Assembly (NCBI GenBank): GCA_963748295.1
Contig: CAVVIH010000006.1
Coordinates: 1,178,001 to 1,242,000 of the forward strand
Direction of reading: 5' to 3'
DNA: 64,000 bases
From: CAVVIH01 sp963748295
GTDB taxonomy: Bacteria; Acidobacteriota; Vicinamibacteria; Vicinamibacterales; 2-12-FULL-66-21
The notes under the pieces are model-generated. The model saw only the letters and a program-made list of their open reading frames with translations. It was not told where the DNA came from and made no database searches. Every line of letters starts with the position of its first letter. The stretch's first letter is position 1. The position numbers and the translations under genes were made by a program. Below, in pieces: positions 49,291 to 57,936 of the stretch.

Positions 49291-50091
49291 CTATCGACTC
49301 CACGCCGCCTTGAAGGCCTCCCATTCGCTGAGCATGTTCGCCTGCGCGACCTTGGGATCGCCCCGCGAGCCGAGCTTCGCCGCCCGCTCCGGAATGATCG
49401 CCTGCATCACCAGCCTGTCGAGATCGGCGCGCAGCGTCGCCCCGCGATCCTCGGCGAGCGGCGCCCTCACCCATCCCGACACCGCATAGTGCCAGGCCTC
49501 CTCTGGATTGCCGCTCGCCCGCGCGGCGGCCGCCAGCCAGTACGCCGCGGCGGCCGATCCCGGCAGCGAGACGATCTCGTCGCGCATCCGTGAAATGATC
49601 CGACGGTACTTTTCCGGCCGGTGGGGCGCCGGAAGCGTCTGGGCGTAACGGTCTATCGCCGTGGCCCACCAGTCGAGCACGCGCTCGTGCGCCGAAAGCC
49701 CCAGCACCGACGAGCGCTCGAACACGGATTCGAACAGCTCGGCGGCGGCGGCGTATCGGTCCTCGAGATACAGGGCTTCGGCAAGGCCGATGATCAGCTC
49801 GACCCGCTCGCGGGAATCGAGCGCACGGGCATCGACGTCCCGCAGCGATGAGCGCGCGGCGGTCAAATCCTCGAAGTCGTTGGATTGCCGGTATCGCTCG
49901 AGCTGGATGCGCCCGAGCACGACCTTGGCGGCATCGGCCGTGGCCGGAACGGCGACCGCCTCGCGGGCAACTTTCTCCGCCGTCGCGTACTGTCCGAGGT
50001 TATAGAGGCGGCGCGCTTCGGCCAGGAGATCCGCCGACCAGGCCGTGTCCGCCCCCACCAACAGCAGCGCTGCCAGGAGACATGCTCGCAC
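49291..50091 (-). CDS. exported TPR-like protein
   Basis: 266 aa from GTG 50091, giving a compact signal peptide RACLLAALLLVGADTAWSA. The body is alpha-helical with TPR-like pairs: ADLLAEARRLYNLGQYATAE, LIIGLAEALYLEDRYAAAAE, AAAYWLAAAARASGNPEEAW. The longer ATG start at 50109 would place the start upstream of the -10 TACCAT and is not chosen. A periplasmic scaffold role is plausible; function unknown. Confidence 0.78.
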   Translation of the reverse strand: MRACLLAALLLVGADTAWSADLLAEARRLYNLGQYATAEKVAREAVAVPATADAAKVVLGRIQLERYRQSNDFEDLTAARSSLRDVDARALDSRERVELIIGLAEALYLEDRYAAAAELFESVFERSSVLGLSAHERVLDWWATAIDRYAQTLPAPHRPEKYRRIISRMRDEIVSLPGSAAAAYWLAAAARASGNPEEAWHYAVSGWVRAPLAEDRGATLRADLDRLVMQAIIPERAAKLGSRGDPKVAQANMLSEWEAFKAAWSR

Positions 50092-50097
50092 CCGGCG

Positions 50098-50106
50098 ATG
50101 GTAGCA
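50098..50106 (-). promoter_or_regulatory. extended -10 (TGC TACCAT) of the exported TPR gene
   Basis: On the minus strand TGC-TACCAT ends 6 nt before GTG 50091. It would place transcription start at the start codon and decides between the two candidate starts. Confidence 0.45.
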
Positions 50107-50169
50107 CATCTGCAGCCTCCCCTAACTCACTAGGCATCAGTCACTTAGTCACGTTTCGCGAATCCATGG

Positions 50170-50178
50170 TGCTATAAT
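50170..50178 (+). promoter_or_regulatory. extended -10 (TGC TATAAT) of pcnB
   Basis: A perfect consensus TATAAT with TGC upstream ends 8 nt before ATG 50187. This is the clearest leaderless promoter in the window. Confidence 0.65.
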
Positions 50179-50186
50179 GCGACACG

Positions 50187-51542
50187 ATGGTGGAGCCGAC
50201 CATCGTTCCGCGCGCGCAGCACGCAATCTCCCGTCGCGACATCGATTCCGCGGCTCTCAAAGTCCTTTACAAGCTGCACGAGCACCACTACGTCGCATAT
50301 CTCGTCGGCGGAAGCGTGCGCGACCTGTTGCTCAACCGGAGGCCCAAGGACTTCGACATCGGCACTTCCGCGCACCCGCACCAGGTCAAGAAGCTGTTCC
50401 GGAACTGCTGGATCATCGGACGGCGGTTCCGACTCGCGCACGTCAAGTTCGGGCCGAAGACGATCGAGGTGGCGACGTTCCGCCGTCAGGTCGCGGCGTC
50501 GGAACTGACCGCCGAAGCGGAGACCGAGGTTCCGGATCCGGATCAGATCGTCGGGCCCGGAGAACGGCTGCCGCCCGACGACGACCAGATTTCCGATTCC
50601 CGTCGGCGGTCGTCGCGCGATCACCTCATTCAACGCGACAACACCTACGGCACGCCCGAAGAAGATGCGTTCCGCCGGGACTTCACCGTCAACGCGCTCT
50701 TCTACGATATCGGCACGTTCGCGATCATCGACTACGTGAACGGGCTGGCCGACCTCGACGCGCGGCTGATCCGGTGCATCGGCGATCCCGAGGTGCGATT
50801 CCTCGAAGATCCGGTTCGCATGCTGCGCGCGGTCGTGCTCGCTGCGCGGCTGCAGTTCACCATCGACGAGCCGAGCCTCGAGGCGATCGCCACGCATCGC
50901 CACGCGATCCAGCACAGCGCGTCGGCGCGGCTCCTCGAGGAGTACTACAAGATCCTGCGGTCAGGGCACGCGCTCGAGGCGATGCGGCAGCTGCGCGACA
51001 CGAAACTGATGAAGGAGATTACGCCGGAGCTGGCGGCGGGTTCGGACGCGGTCTGGGATGCCGTCGCCGCGCTCGATCGCTTCCGAGCGCGGTTCGAGTC
51101 GGCGCCCGACTCGCTCACCAATCCGATTCTGGCCGGGACGCTGCTCTACCCGCTCGGCCTGACCGGACGCCGTCAGCGCTTCTCGGCCGATGCGAGCGAG
51201 CGCCGGATCGAGCTGGGCATGCTGCCGATCGCGCGCCGCGACGTCGAGCGCCTCCAGCAGATCCTGACGCTGCAGCCGAGGCTGCTCGATATTCACGCGC
51301 CGCAGCGAAACCAGCGCGCGCTGCTGCATCGCTCGGTGATCGAGGAAGCCTTCACCTGGCTGGAAGTCCATGGCGATCGGCCGGACGTCATCGCCCACTG
51401 GCGTGACCTCCAGGCGCAGCGCGACTTCACGCACATCCCGCATCCGGCGGCCGCGGCGGATTCGGAAGCCCCCTCTCCGCTCCGCCAGCGCCGCCGTCGT
51501 CGCCGCCGGCGGCGGCGGACGCCCTACGCGTCGCCTGAATAG
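50187..51542 (+). CDS. pcnB: poly(A) polymerase / tRNA nucleotidyltransferase family protein PcnB
   Basis: 451 aa class II nucleotidyltransferase. The catalytic G-S and DxD motifs are intact: YLVGGSVRDLLLNRRPKDFD, followed by IGTSA, then the family's RFRLAHVKFG, GTPEEDAFRRDFTVNALFYD and FLEDPVRMLRAVVLAARLQF. The PcnB-type insertion (VPDPDQIVGPGERLPPDDDQ) and very basic tail (RQRRRRRRRRRR) fit an RNA 3'-polyadenylating enzyme rather than a CCA-adding one, though the distinction is by motif only. In bacteria polyadenylation marks RNA for decay. Confidence 0.92.
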   Translation: MVEPTIVPRAQHAISRRDIDSAALKVLYKLHEHHYVAYLVGGSVRDLLLNRRPKDFDIGTSAHPHQVKKLFRNCWIIGRRFRLAHVKFGPKTIEVATFRRQVAASELTAEAETEVPDPDQIVGPGERLPPDDDQISDSRRRSSRDHLIQRDNTYGTPEEDAFRRDFTVNALFYDIGTFAIIDYVNGLADLDARLIRCIGDPEVRFLEDPVRMLRAVVLAARLQFTIDEPSLEAIATHRHAIQHSASARLLEEYYKILRSGHALEAMRQLRDTKLMKEITPELAAGSDAVWDAVAALDRFRARFESAPDSLTNPILAGTLLYPLGLTGRRQRFSADASERRIELGMLPIARRDVERLQQILTLQPRLLDIHAPQRNQRALLHRSVIEEAFTWLEVHGDRPDVIAHWRDLQAQRDFTHIPHPAAAADSEAPSPLRQRRRRRRRRRRTPYASPE

Positions 51543-51546
51543 AGCA

Positions 51547-51656
51547 CAACTCCCAACTCCCAAAAAAGGCCAACTCCCAAAGACACGGAGCTTTGGGAAT
51601 TGACTTTTGGGGAGTTCGCTCTTTGGTGAGTCGGTTTTCTTGGGAGTTGGGAGTTG
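51547..51656. terminator. CAACTCCC/GGGAGTTG long hairpin between convergent genes (family C, copy 3)
   Basis: CAACTCCCAACTCCCAAAAA, GGCCAACTCCCAAAG, eight-base centre, CTTTGGGAATTGAC, then GGGAGTTGGGAGTTG. The minus strand reads GGGAGTTGGCCTTTTTT; the plus strand has a weaker TTTTCTT. It separates convergent pcnB (+) and the TonB receptor (-), ending at each stop. Confidence 0.7.
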
Positions 51657-51658
51657 AT

Positions 51659-53833
51659 CTAGCGACTCCACCTGACGCCTATCCGGGCAGTTCGCGGCAG
51701 ACCGATCGTTCGCAGCGGCGTGCGGCCGACGTCCTGCTCTTCATCGAACGCGTTCTCGATCGCGGCGAACAGCTCGAGCGGCTGCCGCAGGCGCCAGCCG
51801 GCGCGCGCGTTCACCATCGACGAGGCATCGAGCAGGAACTGATTGCGGTCGTCGTCGAACTGCTCGCCGATGTAGCGCCAGTCGCACGAGAGCGTGAGCC
51901 CGGACCAGGTGCCCTGAATGCCGGCGGATGCCTGCCACTGCGGCACCTGAGGGACGCGCAGCCCGTCAAGGCCGGCCCCTTCGACAAAGACCGAATCGAT
52001 GTAGGCGGCCGCGGAGGTGAACGTGATGTGGGTGGAAACCCGCAGATCGGCCTCGAGCTCGACGCCAGCCGAACGGATACGGCCGGCATTCTGACGCTCG
52101 CGCACGATCACCGACGGAATGGATGGCAGCGTCACGTTCACGACCGCATCGTCCAGCCGCGTCCAGAAACCAATGATCCGTGCCGAGGTGCGCGATCGGC
52201 GATACAACATTGCCGCCTCGACGCCGAACGACTCTTCAGGACCGAGCGACGGGTTGGCCTGAGTCAGGATGTTGCCCACACGAAATGGACGATACAGCTC
52301 GTTGAGCGTCGGCGTGCGATACGCACGATGAATCGCCGCGCGGAGCGACAGCGTCTCGCTGATCTGTCCCGCGATCGACGCGCGCGGAAGCACCCGCCAC
52401 AGCGTGTTGTCGGCGCCGGTCGATCGGAGCTCGGACGTCCACACCTCGGCGCGAACGCCGCCGCCGATGCTGATGCGATCCGCCGGCTGGAGCGACAACT
52501 GCACGGTGCCGGCACCAGTCTGCTGCCGCGCGGGCGTCAGCGTTCCCGCCGCGCCGGCGGTCGCCGGCGTTTCGAGCAGTTCGGCATTCACGCGTCGATA
52601 GGCGCCGCTGACGAGGAGGCCATGATGCGCGCCGCTGCGCAGCCACTCGGCGGTGGTTCCGAATGAGGACGAGTCGACGTGCTGAAACGAGAGCGGCCGC
52701 TCGCTCTGACGATCGGCCGCGACGGCGCTGAACGTCTGGTCGTAGTCCTGGGACGCCCCGAAGGCACGGACCGACCAGCTGCCGCCCCATGCGGAGCCAA
52801 TCGCGGACGCCGATCCCTGACGGACGATCGTCGCGTTCGTCTGGAATGGGGTGCCGTTGCCGCGATCTTCGTCGAAGTAGCTGCCGCGCGCTTCGAACCG
52901 GGCGGTTCCAGCGATCGGGCCATTCACGCCGCCCGTGCTCGTCGTATATCGTGACGTCGCCGGCACGTCGATCGGTCCGCGCGATTCCGGTGCGACGATC
53001 ACATAGCCGTCAGTCGTCGCCGCTTCGACCGCGCCGAAGAGATCCAGGCTCGCAAAGGGGCCGCCCCCAAACGCCGAGAGACGCGCGGACTCGTGCGCGC
53101 CGCCGTCGAACCAGATTCGCGCCGCCCGGCCGGTTGCCGTGCTGATCCTGATCGCGCCGCCGAGCGCGTCGCTGCCGTGCAGATCGCTCGATCCGCCCCG
53201 CGCGACCTCGATGCGCTCGATCGAGGCGATCGGAACGCGATCCCAGTAGACCCAGCCGCCGAACGGATCGTTCAGCGGGATGCCGTCCGAGAACACCGCG
53301 GTCCGGCTCGCGCCGGACGCGGCAAGGCCGCGCAGCGTCACGCCCTGGGTCGTCGGGTTTGCGACACGAGACGACGATCGGCGGAACAAGGTAAACCCTG
53401 GAACCGATCGGAGCTGATCGTCAACCGTCCATGCCGGGGCGGACTCGAGCGACGTGCGATCGAGCACGGTCGCGCTCGCGGGGGTCGTCGCGCGCAGATG
53501 GTCGGACACGGCGGAGACGTCGATCCGTTCGGTGATGCCGCGCGGCCGCAGGACGATGCGCGGCTGCTCGCGGGCGTCGCGGTCGAGGCGCACGATCTCG
53601 TCGGCAAAGCCCTCGGCCGAGACGGTGACGCTCACGGCGCCGTCGGAGGGAATACTGAGAGTGAACGTGCCGTCCGCTCCAGTCGTCGACGTGGCCGGCT
53701 CCCGGCCGCCGGCGCTCGCGCGCACCCGGGCGCCCTGCACCGGCGCCCCGGACGGATCGACGACGAGACCGCTGATGTCGCGCGCCGGGGCTGGCAGCTG
53801 CAGCACCAACATGAGGATCATCGCGGCGTACAT
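51659..53833 (-). CDS. TonB-dependent outer-membrane receptor
   Basis: 724 aa. Signal peptide (AAMILMLVLQLPAPA), then a carboxypeptidase-regulatory-like domain (ISGLVVDPSGAPVQGARVRA), a plug (LRSVPGFTLFRRSSSRVANP, TQGVTLRGLAASGASRTAVF, DGIPLNDPFGGWVYW, IERIEVARGGSSDLHGSDAL) and a 22-strand-type barrel (SRTSARIIGFWTRLDDAVVN) ending RTARIGVRWSR. Plug and barrel resemble vitamin B12/siderophore-type receptors; no cobalamin riboswitch is visible upstream, so the ligand is open. ATG 53833 (second Met) is 7 nt from a -10 TATACT. Confidence 0.93.
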   Translation of the reverse strand: MYAAMILMLVLQLPAPARDISGLVVDPSGAPVQGARVRASAGGREPATSTTGADGTFTLSIPSDGAVSVTVSAEGFADEIVRLDRDAREQPRIVLRPRGITERIDVSAVSDHLRATTPASATVLDRTSLESAPAWTVDDQLRSVPGFTLFRRSSSRVANPTTQGVTLRGLAASGASRTAVFSDGIPLNDPFGGWVYWDRVPIASIERIEVARGGSSDLHGSDALGGAIRISTATGRAARIWFDGGAHESARLSAFGGGPFASLDLFGAVEAATTDGYVIVAPESRGPIDVPATSRYTTSTGGVNGPIAGTARFEARGSYFDEDRGNGTPFQTNATIVRQGSASAIGSAWGGSWSVRAFGASQDYDQTFSAVAADRQSERPLSFQHVDSSSFGTTAEWLRSGAHHGLLVSGAYRRVNAELLETPATAGAAGTLTPARQQTGAGTVQLSLQPADRISIGGGVRAEVWTSELRSTGADNTLWRVLPRASIAGQISETLSLRAAIHRAYRTPTLNELYRPFRVGNILTQANPSLGPEESFGVEAAMLYRRSRTSARIIGFWTRLDDAVVNVTLPSIPSVIVRERQNAGRIRSAGVELEADLRVSTHITFTSAAAYIDSVFVEGAGLDGLRVPQVPQWQASAGIQGTWSGLTLSCDWRYIGEQFDDDRNQFLLDASSMVNARAGWRLRQPLELFAAIENAFDEEQDVGRTPLRTIGLPRTARIGVRWSR

Positions 53834-53840
53834 CATTTTG

Positions 53841-53846
53841 AGTATA
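53841..53846 (-). promoter_or_regulatory. leaderless-type -10 (TATACT)
   Basis: On the minus strand TATACT ends 7 nt before ATG 53833 (4 nt before ATG 53836). Confidence 0.5.
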
Positions 53847-54212
53847 TCCGTGTGAGCCCGCGCCTCGTCATAATCCAGTGATCCGCGTGAATCCGCGTCT
53901 CTTGACGATCCGAAAGATCCGTGTGAATCCGCGTTTCGTGACGATCCGAAAGATCCGCGTGAATCCGCGTTTCGTGATGATCCGCGTCAATCCGCGCCTC
54001 GTGACGATCCGGATGATCCGTGTGAATCCGCGTTTCGTGACGATCCGAAAGATCCGCGTGGATCCGCGTTTCGTGATGATCCGCGTGAATCCGCGTTTCG
54101 TGACGATCCGGAAGATCCGCGTGAATCCGCGTTTCGTGACGATCCGAAAGATCCGTGTGAATCCGCGTTTCGTGACGATCCGCGTGAATCCGCGTCTCGT
54201 GACGATCCGCGT
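53846..54212 (+). repeat. ATCCGCGTGAATCCGCG tandem array (family D, locus 3)
   Basis: About eleven units of ATCCGNGTGAATCCGCG plus TTTCGTGACG, sometimes followed by a 9-nt ATCCGAAAG spacer, so units are 27 or 36 bp and all lengths are multiples of nine. One orientation only. It fills the 376 bp between the TonB receptor start and the response regulator stop; the last unit abuts the regulator's TAG. The plus-strand frame reads IRVNPRFVTIRK repeats and is not a gene. Confidence 0.85.
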
Positions 54213-54926
54213 CTAGCCCTTGGGCTCGGCGATGAACCTGTATCCCACCCCGCGGACCGTCAGCAGGTGCTTCGGCCGCGACGATTCGCTCTCGATATAC
54301 CGCCTGAGCCGCACGATGAAATTGTCGATCGCGCGCGTGTCGGTGTCCTCGCGCACACCCCAGACATCCTCGAGCATGGCCTTGCGGGAAACCGCCTTGC
54401 CCTCGTGGGTGATCAGGTAGCGGAGCAGGTTCGCTTCCATCAGCGTCAGCGGCAGCACCCGCTCACCCACCCTGAGCTCGAGCGTGTCGAAGTCGATCGT
54501 CTTCCCGGCAAACGTGTAGTGATCCGCCGTCCGGCGCATCCACTGCGTGCGGCGGAGCAGGCCGCCGACCCGCGCGATCAGAATCGCGAGCTCGGTCGGC
54601 TTGGGAAGGTAATCGTCCGCGCCCGCCGCGAATCCGTTCAGCACGTCCTCAGGACGGCCTCGCGCCGTGAGGATCAGCACGGGGACGAACTGCCGGGCGT
54701 GTCGCAGCTCGGTCACGACCTCGAAGCCGCTCTTGCCCGGCAGCATCACGTCGAGCACCACGAGATCGAACGCGGTCCGGTCCGGCGCGAGCAGCAGCTC
54801 CAGGGCGGCCTCGCCGTTGTCGACGGCGCTGACGGTGTAGCCTTCGGCTTCGAGATTGAACGTGAGAACGTCCGACAGGTGCTGCTCGTCCTCGACGATG
54901 AGGACGCGGTGAGAGGCGGGAGTCAC
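54213..54926 (-). CDS. OmpR-family response regulator
   Basis: 237 aa: receiver (LIVEDEQHLSDVL, phospho-Asp in LVVLDVMLPGKSGF, TARGRPEDVLNGFAAGADDY, Lys in PKP) and winged-helix DNA-binding domain (MEANLLRYLITHEGKAVSRK ... DNFIVRLRRYIE, HLLTVRGVGYRF). Overlaps the kinase gene by 4 bp, so translationally coupled. Target genes are unknown; the adjacent desaturase makes membrane-lipid control a reasonable guess. Confidence 0.95.
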   Translation of the reverse strand: MTPASHRVLIVEDEQHLSDVLTFNLEAEGYTVSAVDNGEAALELLLAPDRTAFDLVVLDVMLPGKSGFEVVTELRHARQFVPVLILTARGRPEDVLNGFAAGADDYLPKPTELAILIARVGGLLRRTQWMRRTADHYTFAGKTIDFDTLELRVGERVLPLTLMEANLLRYLITHEGKAVSRKAMLEDVWGVREDTDTRAIDNFIVRLRRYIESESSRPKHLLTVRGVGYRFIAEPKG

Positions 54927-55828
54927 GCTTCGGTGACTTTCGGCAGGAGCAGCGTGAAAGTGCTGCCGCGGCCGGGTCCCTCGCTCTCGGCGAACGCACG
55001 GCCGCCGTGCTTTTTCGCGACCGAGCGCACGATGAACAGGCCGAGACCGCTGCCCTTCGCGCGCAGTGCGACCGCGGCAGGGATCCGGTAGAACCGCCGG
55101 AAGACGCGCTTCAGCTCGTGGGGAGAGATGCCAACACCGCTATCGCTGACGCGCAGCGCCAGGCGGTTGGGATCGGCAGGCTCGAGCCGCACGCGCACTT
55201 GCACCGGTTCCTGCGAGTACTTGATCGCGTTGTCGATGAGGTTCCAGACGGCGGCCTTGAGCTCGTCGGGATCGCCCAGCACCAGGGGACGCCCGTTGAT
55301 CTCCCGTTGCTCGTAGATGAGCGTCTCCGGGTCCAGGTGGAAACGTGTGCGCGCCAGCTCCACGCAGTCGCGCACGATTTCTCCGAGATCGACATTCGTC
55401 CGCGCGATGCGCCGCCAGCGAGAGCTGGTGCTACCAGCCCGCAGCACCTGCTCGATCGTATGCAGCAGGCGATCGCTGTCCTCGAGCATGATCCGGTAGA
55501 ACTCCCCCCGCTTTTCGTCCTCCATCTCGCGCGACTGCAGCGTCTGCAGGTAGAGGCGAATCGAGGCCACCGGCGTCTTCAGCTCGTGGGTGACGGCGTT
55601 GATGAACGAATCGTGCTGCTCGTTACGCTTGATCTCGCGGACCAGGAAGATGGTGTTCAGCACCATCCCGGCGATGATGAGGGGAAAGAAGATCGCCCCC
55701 AGCACCATCAGCACGCTGAGCCGCCAGTTCAGGACGACCCAGCTGATGTTGAGCGTCACCGCGAGGGCGACGAGGCAGATTCCGAGGACGGTGAAGAAAA
55801 TGACCGACCGGCGCCGGCCGCTGATCAT
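54923..55828 (-). CDS. sensor histidine kinase
   Basis: 301 aa, small: two TM helices near the N-terminus (SVIFFTVLGICLVALAVTLN, SVLMVLGAIFFPLIIAGMVL), no separate sensor domain, then HisKA (FINAVTHELKTPVASIRLYL) and HATPase (NLIDNAIKYS, VSDSGVGI, KGSGLGLFIV). The lack of a periplasmic loop domain suggests sensing within the membrane, as in DesK-like kinases that read bilayer fluidity (inference). A weak -10 TATCCT ends 6 nt before ATG 55828. Confidence 0.93.
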   Translation of the reverse strand: MISGRRRSVIFFTVLGICLVALAVTLNISWVVLNWRLSVLMVLGAIFFPLIIAGMVLNTIFLVREIKRNEQHDSFINAVTHELKTPVASIRLYLQTLQSREMEDEKRGEFYRIMLEDSDRLLHTIEQVLRAGSTSSRWRRIARTNVDLGEIVRDCVELARTRFHLDPETLIYEQREINGRPLVLGDPDELKAAVWNLIDNAIKYSQEPVQVRVRLEPADPNRLALRVSDSGVGISPHELKRVFRRFYRIPAAVALRAKGSGLGLFIVRSVAKKHGGRAFAESEGPGRGSTFTLLLPKVTEA

Positions 55829-55834
55829 TCCAGA

Positions 55835-55840
55835 AGGATA
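55835..55840 (-). promoter_or_regulatory. possible leaderless-type -10 (TATCCT)
   Basis: On the minus strand TATCCT ends 6 nt before ATG 55828, just after the desaturase stop. Weak hexamer. Confidence 0.3.
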
Positions 55841-55843
55841 ACC

Positions 55844-56704
55844 CTAAGCGGCTTCCTTCGCTGGAACGCGGGAGACTTTTGCCACCTTGAGGTCGCTGAC
55901 GATGCCGGCGGCGTTCAGGAGCTTCAGGGTGATCCAGCTCATGTCGAACTCGTACCACACCAGGCCATGGCGGGCGGAGACCGGATGCGCGTGGTGGTTG
56001 TTGTGCCAGCCTTCGCCGAACGTCAGCAACGCCACCCACCAGCTGTTGCGCGAGTCGTCACGCGTGGCAAAGCGCCGGCTGCCCCACATGTGGGTCGCCG
56101 AGTTCACCAGCCAGGTCGCATGCAGGCCGACGATCACGCGCAGGAAGATCCCCCAGAGCACCAGCGGCCAGCCGCCGATGGCGAGGAGAAGGAGTCCGAG
56201 CGTCGTGAGCGGGACGTAGTGATACGTGTTCAGCCAGCGATAGAACGGATCGGCGGCGAGGTCCGGCGCGTAGCGGGCCATCTGCGCGGTGTCGTTGTGG
56301 TGCGTGTCGCCGAACAGGATCCATCCCATGTGCGCCCAGAATCCGCCGTCATGCGGCGTGTGGGGATCGCCTTCCTTGTCGGAGTGCTGGTGATGGACGC
56401 GATGGGTGGCGACCCAGAAAATCGGACCGCCCTCGAGCGTCAGCGTGCCGCACACCGCGAGGAAGTACTCGAACGCCTTCGATGTCTTGAAGCCGCGATG
56501 CGTGTGCAGCCGGTGATACCCGAGGCTGATCCCGAAGCCGACCGCAAGCCAGTGAAGCGCCAGCGCGACGACGAGATTCGTCCAGCTGAAAAAGAAAAAC
56601 GCGGCAACGGCGGCAGCATGGAAGAGCACCATGAAGAACGCCGTGATCAAGTTGATTGTCGAGAGCGAATAGATTGGCCTGAAGCGGGCGCGCAGTGTCG
56701 TCAC
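55844..56704 (-). CDS. acyl-CoA/fatty-acid desaturase
   Basis: 286 aa membrane di-iron desaturase (stearoyl-CoA 9-desaturase type). All three His boxes are intact: HRLHTH (about 64-69), HRVHHQHSD (about 101-109) and EGWHNNHH (about 234-241). Two TM pairs flank them. It introduces a cis double bond to lower membrane melting temperature. GTG start at 56704 with GAGGAG five bases upstream. The downstream kinase-regulator pair on the same strand starts 15 bp after it. Confidence 0.93.
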   Translation of the reverse strand: MTTLRARFRPIYSLSTINLITAFFMVLFHAAAVAAFFFFSWTNLVVALALHWLAVGFGISLGYHRLHTHRGFKTSKAFEYFLAVCGTLTLEGGPIFWVATHRVHHQHSDKEGDPHTPHDGGFWAHMGWILFGDTHHNDTAQMARYAPDLAADPFYRWLNTYHYVPLTTLGLLLLAIGGWPLVLWGIFLRVIVGLHATWLVNSATHMWGSRRFATRDDSRNSWWVALLTFGEGWHNNHHAHPVSARHGLVWYEFDMSWITLKLLNAAGIVSDLKVAKVSRVPAKEAA

Positions 56705-56814
56705 GTGACTCCTCGATGGGTGCCACGAAACAGTAGCAGGAACCCGCGCGCCGCATTGTAAGACTTCTGTAAGGACGCTCCCTAACGGTAAACTACTGAC
56801 CGTCCGGGACTTCG

Positions 56815-57906
56815 CTACCCATTCTGCTTCTCGAAATTTCTCATGAAGTCAACCAGCGCGTCGATGCCTGGCTCCGGGAACGCGTTGTAAATCGACGCCC
56901 GCAGACCGCCCACGGAGCGGTGGCCTTTCAGGCCGTCGAGGCCGGCGGCGGTGGCTTCCTTCGCGAACTTCTTCTCCAGCTCCTCGCTGCCGAGCCGGAA
57001 CGTGACGTTCATCCGCGACCGGCTGTCCTTCTGCGCGTGCCCGCGGTAGAAGCCGGTGCGGTCGATCTCTGCATAGAGCTTCTCGGCCTTGCGCGCGTTG
57101 TGCCGATCCATCGCCGCGAGCCCGCCCTCTTTCTTGATCCACTTCATGACGAGTCCCATGACGTAGATCGCGAACACGGGCGGCGTGTTGTACATCGACT
57201 TGTTCTCGGCCTGCACCGAGTACTGCAGCATCGTCGCCAGCGACGCCGGGGTCCGCTTCAGCATGTCGTCGCGGACGATGACGAGCGTCAGCCCGGCGGG
57301 CGCGAGGTTCTTCTGCGCGCCGGCGTAGACGAGCGCGTACTTCGACACGTCGATCGGCCGGCTGAACATGTCGGACGAGGTGTCGGCGACGAGCGGGACG
57401 CCGCCGGCCTCCGGGACGTAGTGCCACTCGGTGCCGTAGATCGTGTTGTTCGTCGTGTAGTGCACGTAGGCCGCGCCCGGATCGAGCGTCAGCTCGGACT
57501 GCTTCGGCACGCGGCTGAACTTCTCCGCTTCGGTCGTCGCGGCGATCTTGACGCCGCCGACGCGCTTGGCTTCCTTGACCGCCTTCTGCGACCACACGCC
57601 GGTGACGATGTAGTCCGCCGAGCCGCCGGCCGGCAGCAGGTTCATCGGCACCATCGAAAACTGAAGGCTGGCGCCGCCCTGCAGGAAGAGCACGTGATAG
57701 CCCTCGGGAATGTTCGCGAGCTGCCTGAGATCCGCCTCGCAACCCTCGATGATCTCGTCGAACGCGGGCGAGCGATGGCTGATCTCGAGCACCGACATGC
57801 CGACGCCGGGCAGCGTCACGAGGTTGCGCTGCGCTTCCTCGAGCACTTCGAGCGGCAACACCGCCGGGCCGGCGGAGAAATTGACGATACGAGTCGCGGT
57901 AGTCAT
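56815..57906 (-). CDS. serC: phosphoserine aminotransferase
   Basis: 363 aa class V aminotransferase. N-terminal NFSAGPAVLPLEVLEEAQRN, substrate loop EISHRSPAFDEII, FLQGGASLQFSMVP, PLP-binding region DTSSDMFSRPIDVSKYALVY and the Schiff-base Lys in AGAQKNLAPAGLTLV, then C-terminal GLKGHRSVGGLRASIYNAFP. It transaminates 3-phosphohydroxypyruvate to phosphoserine. It sits downstream of serA, 30 bp apart, same strand. Confidence 0.97.
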   Translation of the reverse strand: MTTATRIVNFSAGPAVLPLEVLEEAQRNLVTLPGVGMSVLEISHRSPAFDEIIEGCEADLRQLANIPEGYHVLFLQGGASLQFSMVPMNLLPAGGSADYIVTGVWSQKAVKEAKRVGGVKIAATTEAEKFSRVPKQSELTLDPGAAYVHYTTNNTIYGTEWHYVPEAGGVPLVADTSSDMFSRPIDVSKYALVYAGAQKNLAPAGLTLVIVRDDMLKRTPASLATMLQYSVQAENKSMYNTPPVFAIYVMGLVMKWIKKEGGLAAMDRHNARKAEKLYAEIDRTGFYRGHAQKDSRSRMNVTFRLGSEELEKKFAKEATAAGLDGLKGHRSVGGLRASIYNAFPEPGIDALVDFMRNFEKQNG

Positions 57907-57936
57907 AAGGCCTTTCGATTCAGCTTCCCGCTGCGT

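Noticed and set aside
53846..54212. CRISPR array
   Set aside because: Units are contiguous or separated by a constant 9-nt block; there are no unique spacers and no cas genes.
53878..54216. 112-aa plus-strand open frame IRVNPRFVTIRK...
   Set aside because: Pure translation of the 9-nt-periodic ATCCGCG repeat array; no start signal and no folded-protein character.
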